From positions 65,065 to 129,064 of the forward strand of contig JAPLDK010000007.1 of NCBI GenBank assembly GCA_026391775.1: a stretch of DNA of 64,000 bases. The letters run 5' to 3'. Position numbers and translations under genes: made by a program. How positions within the stretch are numbered: position 1 is the stretch's first letter; each line of letters begins with the position of its first letter. The stretch is from Bacteroidota bacterium. GTDB lineage: Bacteria > Bacteroidota > Bacteroidia > Bacteroidales > FEN-979. A model generated the notes under the pieces. The model saw only the letters and a program-made list of their open reading frames with translations. It searched no databases and was not told the origin of the DNA. Below are positions 1-7,676 of the stretch, piece after piece.

Positions 1-472
1 TTACAAGATCATCATATGTGATCGTCTGCGGATGTTCCATTACCGTATCGCTGACATGATAATGGTTTCCTTCTTTCCCAAAGACCACCATGTTATGCAT
101 ATTGTAATGCATGCGGTATTCAGGGGGAAAGAATGTAAGGTTGAACACACCGACCTGAAGGCCCGTGGGAATCCCTTTTTCAAGGTTCCTGTCAAGGGCT
201 TCCATAGATTCCTTCACATTGCTGAATTTTTTGATCACTGTTGCATCAACCCCCAGGTACTTCATAGAACGATGAAACACCGTATTGGGCAGGTTGCGGA
301 ACGACATCATCGGCGCAAACTGCAGTTTGAGGAATGGGAGGTAACTGAAATAGATCCCGGTCCCAATGCCAAATGCCATGGGTTCCGACATCTTCTGGCC
401 ATAAAAATTAAACAGATTTGAGGTTGCACCGCTTTCGCAATGGCCTGCCTGGCGATGCGTATAATTGATCAT
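1..472 (-). CDS. BtrH_N-domain protein (C-terminus beyond left edge)
   Basis: The minus-strand frame is open from an ATG at 470-472 down to the window edge, giving 157 codons with no stop, so the C-terminal part is missing. The N-terminus carries RQAGHCESGATSNLFNFYG (residues 7-25), whose HCxSGA..N core matches the BtrH N-terminal family (named after butirosin biosynthesis protein H, a peptidase-like or acyl-transfer fold with a nucleophilic Cys). From family knowledge, BtrH_N proteins are frequent in Bacteroidota aryl-polyene/flexirubin clusters, where their reaction is not established; an acyl or aminoacyl transfer role is inference. It lies 32 nt after the preceding gene in the same direction, so it is probably in the same operon. 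The plus-strand ORF across this stretch is a shadow. Confidence 0.75.
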   Translation of the reverse strand, partial: MINYTHRQAGHCESGATSNLFNFYGQKMSEPMAFGIGTGIYFSYLPFLKLQFAPMMSFRNLPNTVFHRSMKYLGVDATVIKKFSNVKESMEALDRNLEKGIPTGLQVGVFNLTFFPPEYRMHYNMHNMVVFGKEGNHYHVSDTVMEHPQTITYDDLV

Positions 473-504
473 TATTTGTTTACTGTCCACTTCCGTGTTT
501 TTAA

Positions 505-909
505 TTATTCAACTTTTTTAAGCTGGTCAATTGTGATATTAAAGGCTTCCGCATATTTCGCCATCGTTTTATCACTAAGCCTTTTAAAGAAAACCGGCCT
601 GCAATGCAATTTGATTTTTAACAGCGATACTCCTGCCATCATAGATAAACTCATAGGATCAGCAAGTATTTTCTCCATATAATAAACGATGGGGCTTGCT
701 TTTCCTGCCAGAACTTTCTGACGGGCTTCTTCAATACGCTCTGAAAACAGATCCCAGGCTTGCTGAAGGACCACTCTGTCGGATTCTCCATGATAGCCTA
801 CAGATTTTTGGAAATTTCCTTTTTCGTCATAAGTGAATAATAACTCCCGGTATTGTCCATAATTTTTATCTTTATAGACGGGGTTCGTGTTTTCTGTTGA
901 GTTTTCCAT
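505..909 (-). CDS. Small cluster-associated hypothetical protein
   Basis: This 134-aa soluble protein has no signal peptide or membrane segment, and I do not recognise a named family. The N-terminal third is polar (Asn/Lys/Tyr rich). The C-terminal half (about 75-134) has the alternating helical pattern of a small helix-turn-helix-like or helical-bundle domain and ends FNITIDQLKKVE, which resembles the final helix of XRE/Cro-like domains. Placed between the dehydratase and the BtrH_N gene in a same-strand run, it is most likely part of the aryl-polyene operon. A regulatory or small accessory role is possible, but this is inference only. The gap to the dehydratase gene upstream is 72 nt. Confidence 0.7.
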   Translation of the reverse strand: MENSTENTNPVYKDKNYGQYRELLFTYDEKGNFQKSVGYHGESDRVVLQQAWDLFSERIEEARQKVLAGKASPIVYYMEKILADPMSLSMMAGVSLLKIKLHCRPVFFKRLSDKTMAKYAEAFNITIDQLKKVE

Positions 910-981
910 CCGCTTTAATTTTGTAAAATAATGTCGCGAATTTATTAAAAAATACTTTTCGGCAAGTATTATCTTATTTAG

Positions 982-1395
982 TCACCTGCTCTCAAGGAAT
1001 ATCCTGAGTTCGCAATAAGCAATCTGTTCCCCTTTGAGGCTTATCTTCCCGTCTACAACCCTCGCATTCAGGATCTCATGAGTGACCGTTACCGAGGTAA
1101 TGATCTCATCACCTGATTTGGGAAGTCTGCTGATCTTCAGCTCCCTGATCGCACCTATAAATCCAAGCTTCGGTTCTTCGCCGGCATCGGCAGGATTTGC
1201 AGCAATTCCGGCTGCTGCACTTTGTGCAATATTTTCAATCAGGCCGGGCTCCCTCAACAGGCCATCCTCACAAAATATATTATCATCCTTTACCAGAAAT
1301 GCAGTAATGGTAGTTTTGTCGATTACCTCAACGATCCGGTCTACCATCACCATCGGTGGCTTCTGGGGCAGGTTTATTTCTTTAAATGATGCCAT
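982..1395 (-). CDS. Hotdog-fold 3-hydroxyacyl-ACP dehydratase-like protein
   Basis: This 137-aa protein has the layout of the FabZ/ApeI/ApeP hotdog family: an LPQKPPMVMVDRI segment (9-21, compare LPHRPPFLLVDRV) and a central hotdog helix with GLIENIAQSAAA. Its expected role is dehydration of 3-hydroxyacyl-ACP during polyene chain extension. The usual HFPGxPxxPG loop with the catalytic His is not present (CEDGLLREPGLIEN instead), so catalysis must differ from canonical FabZ, or the protein could be a thioesterase-like or non-catalytic partner like some aryl-polyene hotdog proteins. Its 5' end overlaps the stop of the upstream acyltransferase/radical-SAM gene by 22 nt, indicating translational coupling. 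Confidence 0.85.
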   Translation of the reverse strand: MASFKEINLPQKPPMVMVDRIVEVIDKTTITAFLVKDDNIFCEDGLLREPGLIENIAQSAAAGIAANPADAGEEPKLGFIGAIRELKISRLPKSGDEIITSVTVTHEILNARVVDGKISLKGEQIAYCELRIFLESR

Positions 1396-3707
1396 AATGA
1401 TCCTTTACGGTTTCTGCTTCGCATCCGGTTCATTGCCGTGGCAACGTCTTCATCGGCGAAAACCCAGCGGCGTCCCGATTTTTCGGCTCTTACTTTCAGA
1501 GTTTCATAATTCACTGCTTTCGAAATATAATATACGGGTTCAATGATGGAATCGCCGGCAGCGAGGATCCCCTCGGCAATACTTAGATCATGAAGTATTG
1601 TTCCGGGGTAGATACGCATTCCTACATAGGGAAAGAAAACGGTATCTTCAATCCTCTTCGAATTCTCAAAACTCTCATCCACTGTTTGGTCCGTTTCTCC
1701 ATATCCACCGATGATCATGAAATGGCAGAAATAAATATTTGTTTCATTGCAGTATTGTGAGATTCTAACAACCTCATCTACATCGAAGTGCTTGCCATAG
1801 GCCTTCAGAGTAGTATCAGAAAGCGATTCAGTGCCGAATTCAATATGAGTGAGGCCTGCCCTTGCAAACAGTCCAAGTAATTCTTTCGACAGTTTGTAAG
1901 GCGAAAAATACGCGCCCCATTTAAGCTTCATATTTGACTTGATGATCTTTTCGGCAAGCTCAATATTGAAATTATTGCTGATGTTAAAAACAGAATCAGT
2001 AAAAAAATAATAATCGATATTATGATGATAATAAAGATCTCTCAGCGTATGAAGTATCCGGTCGGGGTCAAGCGTTCTTACAGTATGGCCCTCAATAAGG
2101 GGATAAGTGCAGTAAATGCAATTGAACGGACAACCTCTTTTTGTCTGAATGTTGATCATCCCGCTTTTCTGCCAGTAGAACTTCACCATTCCAGGGTCAA
2201 ATGAGAGGTCAGGTGTCTTGATGAATTGTTCCCTTGAATTAAGCCTTACCTCTCCGTCTTTCCTGTAAATCAGACCCTGGATATCCAGGTCGGGAAGGCC
2301 TGTTTCAAGGCTTTTTAGAAGCCTGTGAAGACTTTCTTCGCCCTCGCCTGTAATGCCGAAATCGGGTTGCAGAAGCTTAAACAATTCTCTCGGGTAAATC
2401 GAAAAAGCGGATCCTCCGACTATAAATTTTGTACCAAGTCCGTTTTGCCTGATAGTATCGGCAATGGCCTTGTAACCGCCAATGAAGCTTTCCTTTGTAT
2501 AAAAGTTAACATCATCGATATTCCTGAGAGAAAGCCCGGTATAATCCGGCTGGTACGAAAGCAGAAGGCTTTTGAGTTCTTCACTGTTGTTAAGGTTAAA
2601 ATCAAATGACCGGATGTCCAGATCGGGCATCCGGTCTGAGAGGTATGAATACAGGTAAGAAATACCGAGAGGATAAACAGGATAGGGATTCGCATACCGG
2701 TTGGCAGAAATCAGGAGAAGCTTCCTGCTTCCTTTTTTAGATGTTTCCCGATTGCTTGTAAGGTTTTCAAAGGCGGATGACGAAGTTTCCCGGTTTTGAT
2801 GCTGTATTTGCTGATGAACCGTATCGGGAAGCTTCCAGAAATTATAATAATTAAACCATTGCAAGGGATATTTGTAAACAACAGTTTCAAATGCATCCAC
2901 GAATTTTCTCACGGCCCCGGCCAGTATTGCATCCCTCTTCTTCAGATTATTTGAAAATTCTATATTTTGAAGGGGGGTGGAATAAAAATGATAATGAGAA
3001 TTGGTTTCCTTGACAGCGAAAACATATGCGGCAGGTACATTAAACCGGGCAGCAAGGTTCACCGGGCCAAGGGGGAAAGCTGCTGGTGATCCAAGGAATT
3101 CAGTCACGACGGTTTTATTCCCTTCTATAAAACGGTCCCCATGCATGGCAATGATCTCGCCTCTCGAGAATGCTTCCTTGATTTCCTGAAGATGTGCGTA
3201 ATCTTCCCTGATAACTATAAAGTTCACATTACGCCTGAGTATTTCGGCCAGGTATCCCTTTATTTTCTGATGTTCGGCATCGTACATCAGGATATTGATC
3301 TTTTTATCAAGCCTTACCAGAAGTTGACCGGCAATTTCCCAGTTCCCCACATGGCCGCTGATCAGAAGGCCTCCGTTTTCCATCTGACGGAGGTACTCCT
3401 CACCCTCAAAATCAAATGTGAATTTATGCTGAAAGCCTGCAAGCAACGCAAGTTTGTCGACCAGGATTTGCCCGAAAACATAGTAATTGCGATAAATGCT
3501 GATCAATGATTTCAGCCTTCCGTAGTTCATCCTTTCACGAAAATACCGATAAATTGCACTGAAGGCTTTGCCGGATGCGAGCATGAAATAGGAGACAACC
3601 AAAATGAGCAGGAAATAAGCGAAAGAAATTCCAAGGTTCCTGAGCGTCCAAACAAAGATTTTATAGCCAAGGACTCCTCCGCGGGTTTTACCTTCCCAGG
3701 ACTCCAT
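1374..3707 (-). CDS. LpxL-like acyltransferase fused to B12-binding radical SAM enzyme
   Basis: This is a 777-aa two-part protein. Residues 1-292 form an LpxL/HtrB-type lysophospholipid acyltransferase with an N-terminal membrane segment (about 28-48) and the HX4E motif HVGNWE (H119, E124). A low-complexity linker (about 293-327) follows. Residues 328-470 look like a cobalamin-binding Rossmann domain. The radical SAM core starts near 515 with C526-x3-C530-x2-C533 (RGCPFNCIYC). The acyltransferase should move an acyl chain, probably the polyene, between carrier protein and a lipid or resorcinol acceptor. B12/radical-SAM enzymes typically methylate or rearrange unactivated carbons, so a ring or chain methylation is plausible. 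No DxHxxG cobalamin motif is obvious. A near-identical stand-alone acyltransferase lies at 9356-10237. The start lies 5 nt beyond the ACP stop. Confidence 0.9.
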   Translation of the reverse strand: MESWEGKTRGGVLGYKIFVWTLRNLGISFAYFLLILVVSYFMLASGKAFSAIYRYFRERMNYGRLKSLISIYRNYYVFGQILVDKLALLAGFQHKFTFDFEGEEYLRQMENGGLLISGHVGNWEIAGQLLVRLDKKINILMYDAEHQKIKGYLAEILRRNVNFIVIREDYAHLQEIKEAFSRGEIIAMHGDRFIEGNKTVVTEFLGSPAAFPLGPVNLAARFNVPAAYVFAVKETNSHYHFYSTPLQNIEFSNNLKKRDAILAGAVRKFVDAFETVVYKYPLQWFNYYNFWKLPDTVHQQIQHQNRETSSSAFENLTSNRETSKKGSRKLLLISANRYANPYPVYPLGISYLYSYLSDRMPDLDIRSFDFNLNNSEELKSLLLSYQPDYTGLSLRNIDDVNFYTKESFIGGYKAIADTIRQNGLGTKFIVGGSAFSIYPRELFKLLQPDFGITGEGEESLHRLLKSLETGLPDLDIQGLIYRKDGEVRLNSREQFIKTPDLSFDPGMVKFYWQKSGMINIQTKRGCPFNCIYCTYPLIEGHTVRTLDPDRILHTLRDLYYHHNIDYYFFTDSVFNISNNFNIELAEKIIKSNMKLKWGAYFSPYKLSKELLGLFARAGLTHIEFGTESLSDTTLKAYGKHFDVDEVVRISQYCNETNIYFCHFMIIGGYGETDQTVDESFENSKRIEDTVFFPYVGMRIYPGTILHDLSIAEGILAAGDSIIEPVYYISKAVNYETLKVRAEKSGRRWVFADEDVATAMNRMRSRNRKGSLWHHLKK

Positions 3708-3712
3708 TTTTG

Positions 3713-3961
3713 CTAATTTGAATGGACACGTTTGATGATATAGTCGTAAAAATCTTGTAGATTTTTAATATCTGCCATTTCTTCAGCCTTCATTTTTACT
3801 CCGAAATTGCGTTCGATGATTACAAATAAATCAACAAAATCAAGGCTGTCTATCTCAAGATCCTTTTTAAGATCAGCGGCGGGGCTTATCTTTTCCTCCT
3901 CAATTTCTATCTCATCCACCAGCAACTGGTTTATCTTACTGATAATCTCGTCGTTTTGCAT
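3713..3961 (-). CDS. Acyl carrier protein
   Basis: This is an 82-aa acidic four-helix protein with the phosphopantetheine attachment motif DSLDFVDL (Ser39), as in type II fatty acid and polyene synthase ACPs. It would carry the growing aryl-polyene chain as a thioester, starting from a 4-hydroxycinnamoyl unit, in the cytoplasm. It lies between the ketosynthase (50 nt upstream) and the acyltransferase/radical-SAM fusion (5 nt downstream), so it is almost certainly dedicated to this cluster rather than to housekeeping fatty acid synthesis. Loading needs a phosphopantetheinyl transferase, which is not in the window. Confidence 0.93.
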   Translation of the reverse strand: MQNDEIISKINQLLVDEIEIEEEKISPAADLKKDLEIDSLDFVDLFVIIERNFGVKMKAEEMADIKNLQDFYDYIIKRVHSN

Positions 3962-4010
3962 TCTAAGATCTTCTTATAGATTGCAAAAGTAAAAAAAAAT
4001 AATGAGAATT

Positions 4011-5234
4011 TCAGAATGATGCTTTCTTTACTACCAGGGATGAATTTGTCCCCCCGAAACCAAAGGAATTGGAGAGGAAGGCATTTATCTCGCGAGGAGT
4101 CGTCACTGTTGCCAGGTTCAGGCATGAAGTGGCCTCATCGGGATGTTCAAAATTTATATTCGGGGCAATGAAATTATTATTCATCATCAGGGTTGAATAG
4201 ACCACTTCGCTGGCGCCTCCCATCCACATTTCATGACCTGTCATGGATTTTGTGCTGCTCACCAATGGCATTTCCTTCCCAAAGATCTGGAAAATAGCTT
4301 TGGCTTCATTACCGTCACCAGCAGGTGTGGAGGTGGCGTGGGCATTGATATAGTCAATGTCTTTCGCCGACATTCCTGCAGCCTTAAGCGACATAAGCAT
4401 GGCTCTGGCCGGGCCTTCAACATTAGGGAGGGAAATATGTTCCCCGTTTGATGAAAAACCATATCCAACAAGCTCCGCAAGTATGGTAGCTCCACGTTTT
4501 TTGGCCGATTCATAACTCTCCAGGATTACCGTGGCTGCCCCTCCGCTGGGGACCAGACCATCGCGGTCGCGGTCGAAAGGCCTTGAAGCCTTTGTGGGTT
4601 CCGACTCACGTACCGAAAATGCATTCAATGCATCAAAACTGGCAGTTGATTCAGGATTGATCTCCTGAGCACCTCCGCAGATGATCATATCCTGCAGCCC
4701 CTGTTTTATCATTAAAAAACCGATACCAATGGCATGTGAGCCACTGGCACAAGCACCGCTGACTGTAAAATTTATTCCTTTAAGCTTAAAGATCACACTC
4801 AGGTTCATTGAAACGGTTGAGTTCATCGACTGAAAAATATATCCCGAACCAATGAGCATAGTGTCTTTTTCTTTCCTGAGAATATCAACGGATTCAACGA
4901 CCGGAACTGCGGAACTATCATTTCCGTATAAAATGCCCACTTCATGCCCGTCAAGAAATTGCTGGTCAATGCCACCATTCTTCAAGGCTTCCAGTGTTGC
5001 CATATAGGCATATTCTCCCTGCACAGGCATTCCTACACGCATCCGGCGGTCAAGGACACCTTTGAGAACAGGGCGTTCGACCATCCCCGTGAGGGCCGAG
5101 CGGAATCCCATTTCTTTTCTTTTCGGGTCAAAGATGATCCCCGACTTCCCGTAATACAAGGAATCCTTAACGTCGGCAAGATTCTTGCCTATGACAGAGT
5201 AAATGCCCATTCCGGTGATGACCACCCGTGTCAT
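4011..5234 (-). CDS. Beta-ketoacyl-ACP synthase (FabF/ApeO-like)
   Basis: This 407-aa condensing enzyme has the complete FabF-type Cys-His-His set: C162 in SGACASG, H299 in NAHATSTPAGD and H334 in KSMTGH, with K329 before the last His. It should catalyse decarboxylative condensation of malonyl-ACP with the aryl-acyl chain on the neighbouring ACP. Length is normal for KAS II. The thiolase-fold halves are intact, so no chain-length-factor-type loss of the Cys is seen here; any partner chain-length factor would lie beyond the left edge. The ATG overlaps the FabG stop as ATGA (5231-5234), which indicates translational coupling. Confidence 0.93.
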   Translation of the reverse strand: MTRVVITGMGIYSVIGKNLADVKDSLYYGKSGIIFDPKRKEMGFRSALTGMVERPVLKGVLDRRMRVGMPVQGEYAYMATLEALKNGGIDQQFLDGHEVGILYGNDSSAVPVVESVDILRKEKDTMLIGSGYIFQSMNSTVSMNLSVIFKLKGINFTVSGACASGSHAIGIGFLMIKQGLQDMIICGGAQEINPESTASFDALNAFSVRESEPTKASRPFDRDRDGLVPSGGAATVILESYESAKKRGATILAELVGYGFSSNGEHISLPNVEGPARAMLMSLKAAGMSAKDIDYINAHATSTPAGDGNEAKAIFQIFGKEMPLVSSTKSMTGHEMWMGGASEVVYSTLMMNNNFIAPNINFEHPDEATSCLNLATVTTPREINAFLSNSFGFGGTNSSLVVKKASF

Positions 5235-5959
5235 GTATATAATCCTCCATTTATGTTGATGACGGAGCCGGTGATATATGAGGCGTCGTCAGAGGCAAGG
5301 AACCTTACAACTGAAGCGACTTCTTCGGGCCTGCCAAAACGACCCATCGGGATCATCATTTTAAGCTGGGCTTCATCAAGGTCTTTGGTCATATCGGTTT
5401 TGATGAACCCGGGAGCTACCGCATTTACGGTGACATTCTTTTTTGCTATCTCCTGCGCCAGGGCTTTGGTTGCAGCAATAACCCCTCCTTTTGCGGCAGA
5501 ATAGTTGACCTGACCGGGAAGGCCTTTGATCCCGCTAAGGGAGACCACATTAATGATTCTGCCAAACTTGTTAACCAGCATATCCTTTAACAGGAACCTG
5601 GTGATATACAGAAAACTGTTCAGATTCGTATTCAGAACATCGTTCCATTCTTCATTCTTCATCCACATTACCAGGGCATCCTTCCTGATACCGGCATTAT
5701 TGACAAGTATGTGGATATATTTTCCTTCATTCCTGGCCTGCCAGTCCCCAAGCGCCTTTTCAACTGCTTCCTGGCTGGATACATCAAACTGCATGATCTC
5801 ACCGCTGCCTCCGTTTACACGGACCATTGCAAGCGTTGATTCCGCTTCGGTACTGCTTGAATTATAATTAATGAGGATGTAGAAACCGTCTTTTGCCAGG
5901 CTTGCACAGATAGCCCGTCCGATTCCCCGGGATCCGCCTGTCACTAATGCATATCTCAT
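5231..5959 (-). CDS. 3-oxoacyl-ACP reductase (FabG/ApeQ-like)
   Basis: This is a 242-aa classical SDR. The NADP(H) motif TGGSRGIG is at 7-14, NNAG at 87-90, and the catalytic set is S140, Y153 and K157 (YSAAKGG). It would reduce the 3-keto group after each condensation, giving the 3-hydroxy intermediate that the hotdog dehydratase converts to the conjugated double bond. Expected location is the cytoplasm. It lies 27 nt after the ammonia-lyase and overlaps the ketosynthase by 4 nt. Gene order TAL-KR-KS-ACP supports a dedicated polyene synthase rather than primary fatty acid metabolism. Confidence 0.93.
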   Translation of the reverse strand: MRYALVTGGSRGIGRAICASLAKDGFYILINYNSSSTEAESTLAMVRVNGGSGEIMQFDVSSQEAVEKALGDWQARNEGKYIHILVNNAGIRKDALVMWMKNEEWNDVLNTNLNSFLYITRFLLKDMLVNKFGRIINVVSLSGIKGLPGQVNYSAAKGGVIAATKALAQEIAKKNVTVNAVAPGFIKTDMTKDLDEAQLKMMIPMGRFGRPEEVASVVRFLASDDASYITGSVININGGLYT

Positions 5960-5986
5960 TCAGGAGTTCTTATTCAGATTCGTAAC

Positions 5987-7540
5987 TTATTCTTCAATAG
6001 AAAACTGAGGCTTGTTCTCCATGATGTATTGCTCAATATTCCATATATCTTTATACTTGCTTGTATCCTCAGTGAACACCGGTACGATCTTCCGCAGGTC
6101 CTCATATTTGCTTCTGGAATATGTAGAAAGTTTATCCTTAATATTCAGATAATCAATGGCTTGTAGAATTGAAATCATTTCAATAGCTATAACCTGGTAG
6201 GTATTGTCAATTACCTTTTTGGTCATAAGGGCTGCATTTGTTCCCATGCTGACAATGTCCTGGTTGTCGTTATTGTTTGTGATGCTGTGCAGCGACATCG
6301 GGAAGGAGAGAGTTTGATTCTCGGCAACAGTGGAAACCGCTGTAAACTGGGCACCCTGCATGCCAAGGTTAAGCCCGAGTTTTCCAAGATTGACAAAGGG
6401 AGGGAGCTTTTCATTGAGCTTAGGGTTCAACAAGTAATTTAACTGTCGCTCGGCCAGCATCGACAATTTGGTGATTGCGATCTTGAGTTTATCCATTTCC
6501 AGGGCAACATAATCCCCATGGAAATTTCCACCGTGGTAAACATTATGGTGTTCTCCATCAATGATCGGATTATCGCTAGTGGAATTCACTTCATTCATCA
6601 GGATATGTGAAGCATAAAGAATCGTATCCTGAACCGGGCCAACAACCTGGGGAACGCATCGAAGGGAATAATATTCCTGAACCTTATGCTTGAATACATC
6701 AACCTCTACCGCCTTGTCGTTATTGTATAAATGGTCGGCACGCCGGCGGATAAGCTGACTGTCTTTAAGGATGAATTTCATTGTACGGGCAACAACCCTT
6801 TGGCCATGATGAGATTTTGCCCTGTTGAGGCCATCAGAAAAATGATCATCATACGATTCCACTATCTCCGTGATTATGGATGAGGCAAGGATAGCCCAGT
6901 CGACAAGGTTCCGGGCATGTATGACATTGATCATCCCGATGCCGGTCATTGCCGATGTGCCGTTGATCAGACCCAAGCCTTCTCGAATATGCATGATAAT
7001 AGGAGTGAGGCCTTCCGTTTTAAAAACATCAGCAGCAGGAACTGTCTGGCCCTTATACAGGACTTCGCCTTCACCGATCAGGTTTAAGGCAAGGTGGGCA
7101 AGCTGTACGAGATCTCCACTGGCACCAACGCCTCCATGCTCAGGAATATATGGATTGATATCACGGTTGATAAGCTCCTTTAAAAGGTCGACAACCTCAA
7201 CATGAATTCCTGATTTAGCCTGGATCAAGGAGCTCAACCTTGCAAGCATTGTTGCTTTGGCATATAGAGACGGAAGAGGTGAACCGCATCCTGCAGCATG
7301 GGATCGAATAAGGTTATACTGAAGTTCAAGCTCTTTGTTGTTATTAATCTTGAACTGGGCCATAGGACCCAGGCCCGTATTAATTCCGTATATAACCTTT
7401 CCCTGTGCAAATTCTTTCAGAAACTCATAATCTTCTTCTACTTTCCGGCGAGCTTCAATATCAATATCGATCCTCTCACCCTCAAAAAGGACTTTGAAGA
7501 AATCGTTGACTGTAAGTTTCCTGCTTCCGACAATAATCAT
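5987..7540 (-). CDS. Tyrosine (aromatic amino acid) ammonia-lyase
   Basis: This 517-aa protein belongs to the MIO-dependent HAL/PAL/TAL family. The self-cyclising triad A140-S141-G142 lies in GGVGASGDL, and the catalytic loop Tyr is at about 51 (IYGINTG). Long stretches recall the characterised Flavobacterium johnsoniae TAL, for example VYHGGNFHGDY and NNNDNQDIVSMG (recalled, not aligned here). It should deaminate L-tyrosine to 4-coumarate, the aryl starter of flexirubin-type pigments. The selectivity loop reads RSHAAG (H81), the Ser-His form also seen in histidine ammonia-lyases. Histidase activity therefore cannot be excluded from this residue alone; the cluster context decides for TAL. It is the first gene of the leftward operon, with a TAnnTTTG promoter 65 bp upstream. 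Confidence 0.9.
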   Translation of the reverse strand: MIIVGSRKLTVNDFFKVLFEGERIDIDIEARRKVEEDYEFLKEFAQGKVIYGINTGLGPMAQFKINNNKELELQYNLIRSHAAGCGSPLPSLYAKATMLARLSSLIQAKSGIHVEVVDLLKELINRDINPYIPEHGGVGASGDLVQLAHLALNLIGEGEVLYKGQTVPAADVFKTEGLTPIIMHIREGLGLINGTSAMTGIGMINVIHARNLVDWAILASSIITEIVESYDDHFSDGLNRAKSHHGQRVVARTMKFILKDSQLIRRRADHLYNNDKAVEVDVFKHKVQEYYSLRCVPQVVGPVQDTILYASHILMNEVNSTSDNPIIDGEHHNVYHGGNFHGDYVALEMDKLKIAITKLSMLAERQLNYLLNPKLNEKLPPFVNLGKLGLNLGMQGAQFTAVSTVAENQTLSFPMSLHSITNNNDNQDIVSMGTNAALMTKKVIDNTYQVIAIEMISILQAIDYLNIKDKLSTYSRSKYEDLRKIVPVFTEDTSKYKDIWNIEQYIMENKPQFSIEE

Positions 7541-7604
7541 GTTCTATCCTTCGATGTTAACCGCTCTCTCTGGAATATCCGTAAAAAATTACTATATTCA
7601 TGTG

Positions 7605-7612
7605 CAAAGTTA
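7605..7612 (-). promoter_or_regulatory. Bacteroidota -7 box for the aryl-polyene operon
   Basis: The minus strand reads TAACTTTG, a full match to the Bacteroidota -7 consensus TAnnTTTG, in the 136-bp divergent gap upstream of the ammonia-lyase. It leaves a leader of about 58 nt before the ATG at 7540. No clear -33 TTG at 19-bp spacing is seen. Confidence 0.55.
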
Positions 7613-7646
7613 ATTTTTTTTTTAGATTAGCTTAATATCATTTTCT

Positions 7647-7654
7647 TACTTTTG
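7647..7654 (+). promoter_or_regulatory. Bacteroidota -7 box for the FAD oxidoreductase gene
   Basis: TACTTTTG matches TAnnTTTG and lies 22 bp before the ATG at 7677. With the opposing box at 7605-7612 it makes a compact divergent promoter region that could co-regulate both arms of the pigment cluster. The -33 element is weak. Confidence 0.55.
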
Positions 7655-7676
7655 GCACAACTATTGTCTTAATTAA

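Noticed and set aside
32-421. Plus-strand ORF of 129 aa
   Set aside because: It lies antisense to an open minus-strand frame with clear BtrH_N sequence; the plus frame has no recognisable motif.
4944-5504. Plus-strand ORF of 186 aa
   Set aside because: It is antisense to the ketosynthase and FabG genes, which carry complete catalytic motifs.
5987-7540. Histidine ammonia-lyase of histidine degradation
   Set aside because: No hut genes are nearby, and the gene heads a polyene synthase operon and resembles flexirubin-cluster TAL; the Ser-His loop alone is not decisive.
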